DNA of 64,000 nucleotides, from contig DEXV01000002.1 of the NCBI GenBank assembly GCA_002364325.1, forward strand, positions 296,831 to 360,830, in the 5' to 3' direction. Of the stretch, positions 62,755 to 64,000 are shown piece by piece. Position 1 is the stretch's first letter; the number at the start of each line of letters is the position of its first letter. This DNA is from Gillisia sp. UBA3175. GTDB taxonomy: Bacteria > Bacteroidota > Bacteroidia > Flavobacteriales > Flavobacteriaceae. A program made the position numbers and the translations under genes. The notes beneath the pieces are model-generated. The model was given only the letters and a program-made list of their open reading frames with translations. It had not been told where the DNA came from and did no database searches.

Positions 62755-63564
62755 ATGAAAATAACATATAACATCGCCGTACTTATATGTATCATGGGAT
62801 TTCTTTCATGTGAAGAGGTTATAGATGTCGAGCTGCAAGAATCAACTCCTAGACTTGTAGTGGAAGCTTCAATTATTTGGGAGAAAGGAACAATTGGAAA
62901 TACCCAAATTATAAGCTTAACCACAACTACTCCATATTTTAATACAGATATTTCTCCCGCATCAGATGCATTAGTTCAAGTTATATCCTCTTCTGGAAAA
63001 TTATATGAATTTGATGAATTGGATCCGGGAATCTACGTGAACAACAATTTTTTCCCGGAATTGAATAAAGAGTATCAATTAACTATTCAATATAATAATG
63101 AAGTTTATACAGCTACCGAAAGCATGATACCTGTGGTAGATTTGGAGGAAGTTGAACAGACATTTAATGGAGGGTTTAGTGGAGAGGATATCGAGTTGAA
63201 AGCTTATTTTTACGATCCCGCCGAATTTCTTAATTTTTACCTAGTTCAATTTTTCGTTGATGATCTATCTCTTCAAATTTATAATGACGAATTTATCAAT
63301 GGAAATAGAACTTTTGCCTATTTTTCAGATGAAGACTTGGAAGTAGGAGATGATGTAATTTTTGAAATTCAGGGATTATCAGAAAGATTTTATGAATATC
63401 TTTATATTCTAAGTTCACAAGCTGGCGAGAATAATGGAAGTCCCTTTCAAACGCAGCCAACCACAGTAAGAGGGAATATAATAAATCAAACTAATACAGA
63501 GAATTTTGCATTTGGTTATTTTAGATTATCGCAGTCTTACAAACTAGATTATACCATACAGTAA
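62755..63564 (+). CDS. DUF4249 domain lipoprotein, partner of the TonB receptor
   Basis: A 269-residue lipoprotein: lipobox MGFLSC with cysteine 19, followed at once by EEVIDVELQ, which is the hallmark start of DUF4249. The beta-sandwich body has RLVVEASI, VQVISSSGKLYEF, YQLTIQYNNEVYTATE and a C-terminal FGYFRLSQS. DUF4249 proteins occur with TonB receptors of this type and are thought to be surface-exposed substrate-binding lids; the ligand is unknown. It begins three bases after the receptor stop. Confidence 0.9.
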   Translation: MKITYNIAVLICIMGFLSCEEVIDVELQESTPRLVVEASIIWEKGTIGNTQIISLTTTTPYFNTDISPASDALVQVISSSGKLYEFDELDPGIYVNNNFFPELNKEYQLTIQYNNEVYTATESMIPVVDLEEVEQTFNGGFSGEDIELKAYFYDPAEFLNFYLVQFFVDDLSLQIYNDEFINGNRTFAYFSDEDLEVGDDVIFEIQGLSERFYEYLYILSSQAGENNGSPFQTQPTTVRGNIINQTNTENFAFGYFRLSQSYKLDYTIQ

Positions 63565-63590
63565 TTACAGGAATCGATAATTGATGAATT

Positions 63591-63812
63591 ATGAAACATA
63601 CCAATAAAGAGTTATTAGGGAAAGGGATCAAATATTTAGCAGGAGCTCTACCATTAACACTTTTAGGTCCTGTTGTGCTCTACTCTGCCTTTCATAATAA
63701 GGAACATCCATACTATATTTTTGTCCTTGTATTAGGACTGTTGGCATTTATTGGCGCCATCGCATTAATGTTCTTAGGCATTAGAACAATTATGAAAGCA
63801 TTATTTGATTAA
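63591..63812 (+). CDS. DUF6095 family small membrane protein
   Basis: A 73-residue protein with two membrane helices (about 13-31 and 40-64) and short charged ends (MKHTNKELLGKGIKYLAGA). It matches the flavobacterial DUF6095 family as I recall it. Function unknown. It lies 26 bases after the DUF4249 gene and may be its co-transcribed third gene or an independent unit. Confidence 0.82.
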   Translation: MKHTNKELLGKGIKYLAGALPLTLLGPVVLYSAFHNKEHPYYIFVLVLGLLAFIGAIALMFLGIRTIMKALFD

Positions 63813-63824
63813 CTTTTTCTTTTA

Positions 63825-63898
63825 GGCGTCCCACTTCAGCTTCGCCTTGTGCCGGGCTTTCCGCGCTACAAGGTAGCTTGCTGCAATCCCTGGCCGAG
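63825..63898. repeat. GC-rich repeat-like patch
   Basis: 74 bases at about 63 percent GC by hand count, against an AT-rich background, containing GCCGGGCTTTCCGCGCTACA and TGCTGCAATCCCTGGCC. From memory, GGGCTTTCCGCTACA and CAATCCCT motifs mark a dispersed intergenic repeat in flavobacteria. No reading frame or tRNA-like fold was found in it. Confidence 0.5.
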
Positions 63899-63900
63899 TA

Positions 63901-63942
63901 CAATAAATATTTAGCATCTTTAGCTAAAGAATTCATTTATTG
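63901..63942. repeat. Nested palindrome next to the GC-rich patch
   Basis: CAATAAAT (63901-63908) and ATTTATTG (63935-63942) form the outer arms; inside, TTTAGC (63910-63915) pairs with GCTAAA (63923-63928). The combined fold is a two-step hairpin without a U-tract of its own. Confidence 0.5.
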
Positions 63943-64000
63943 GGATCTCTCAGCAAAGTAATATCCATTATATTCCCAAATTATCAGAAACAAAAAAACC

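Overview
The window is a housekeeping-rich chromosomal segment of a low-GC member of the Bacteroidota, almost certainly family Flavobacteriaceae (Gramella / Salegentibacter-like). Support: RprX/RprY two-component genes, a type IX secretion (T9SS) sorting domain and the T9SS protein PorD, Bacteroidota-only families (DUF5686, DUF6503, DUF4249, DUF6095, RPB6-like omega), a long-form GAPDH, many TTG starts, no Shine-Dalgarno pattern, and Bacteroidota -7 boxes (TAnnTTTG) in front of many genes. Genus is inferred; no rRNA is present.

Layout. 1-3.1 kb: accessory start with a decayed reading frame, SRPBCC, monooxygenase and VOC proteins and an MFS exporter; 3.15-4.1 kb: a tiny putative ABC pair. 4.1-8.9 kb: a lipoprotein, smpB, a DUF5686 outer-membrane protein, pcm. 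9.0-18.1 kb: a long + strand run (Gfo/Idh oxidoreductase, 3-hydroxybutyryl-CoA dehydrogenase, DUF1015, YggS, exonuclease/GIY-YIG fusion, DUF3857, voltage-gated channel, miaA). 18.1-34.3 kb, - strand: a 1402-residue T9SS-secreted repeat protein, rprXY, coaE-ybbR-glycosyltransferase, fabI, and the bamD-rpoZ-coaBC-porD-recN cluster behind dapA. 34.3-35.5 kb: sparse region with a possible small ORF and a membrane protein. 35.7-42.1 kb: a 5'-nucleotidase split into two genes, then ligA, a frameshifted VOC gene, LOG, prmC and GNAT on the - strand. 42.1-48.5 kb: ribD, HAD, EamA, yigZ, thioesterase, dnaA, phosphatase, RsmI-like methyltransferase. 48.5-51.9 kb: lysozyme-like protein and dapF-GNAT-mltG. 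52-60.3 kb: htrA, gap, coiled-coil membrane protein, trmD, rplS, a candidate structured ncRNA with its own terminator, monomeric icd. 60.4-63.8 kb: TonB receptor plus DUF4249 lipoprotein and DUF6095.

The most unusual signals are non-coding: a 107-nt nested fold-back between rprY and the T9SS gene; a structured, terminator-ended RNA candidate between rplS and icd; an inverted pair of flavobacterial intergenic repeat units between two convergent genes; a GC-rich repeat-like patch followed by a nested palindrome at the right end; and -7 boxes so close to start codons that smpB, rprX and ribD look leaderless. No phage, insertion sequence, CRISPR array, tRNA or rRNA was seen, and no clearly novel multi-gene defence or biosynthetic system; the 94-residue membrane protein plus ABC ATPase is the nearest thing to an uncharacterised protein system.
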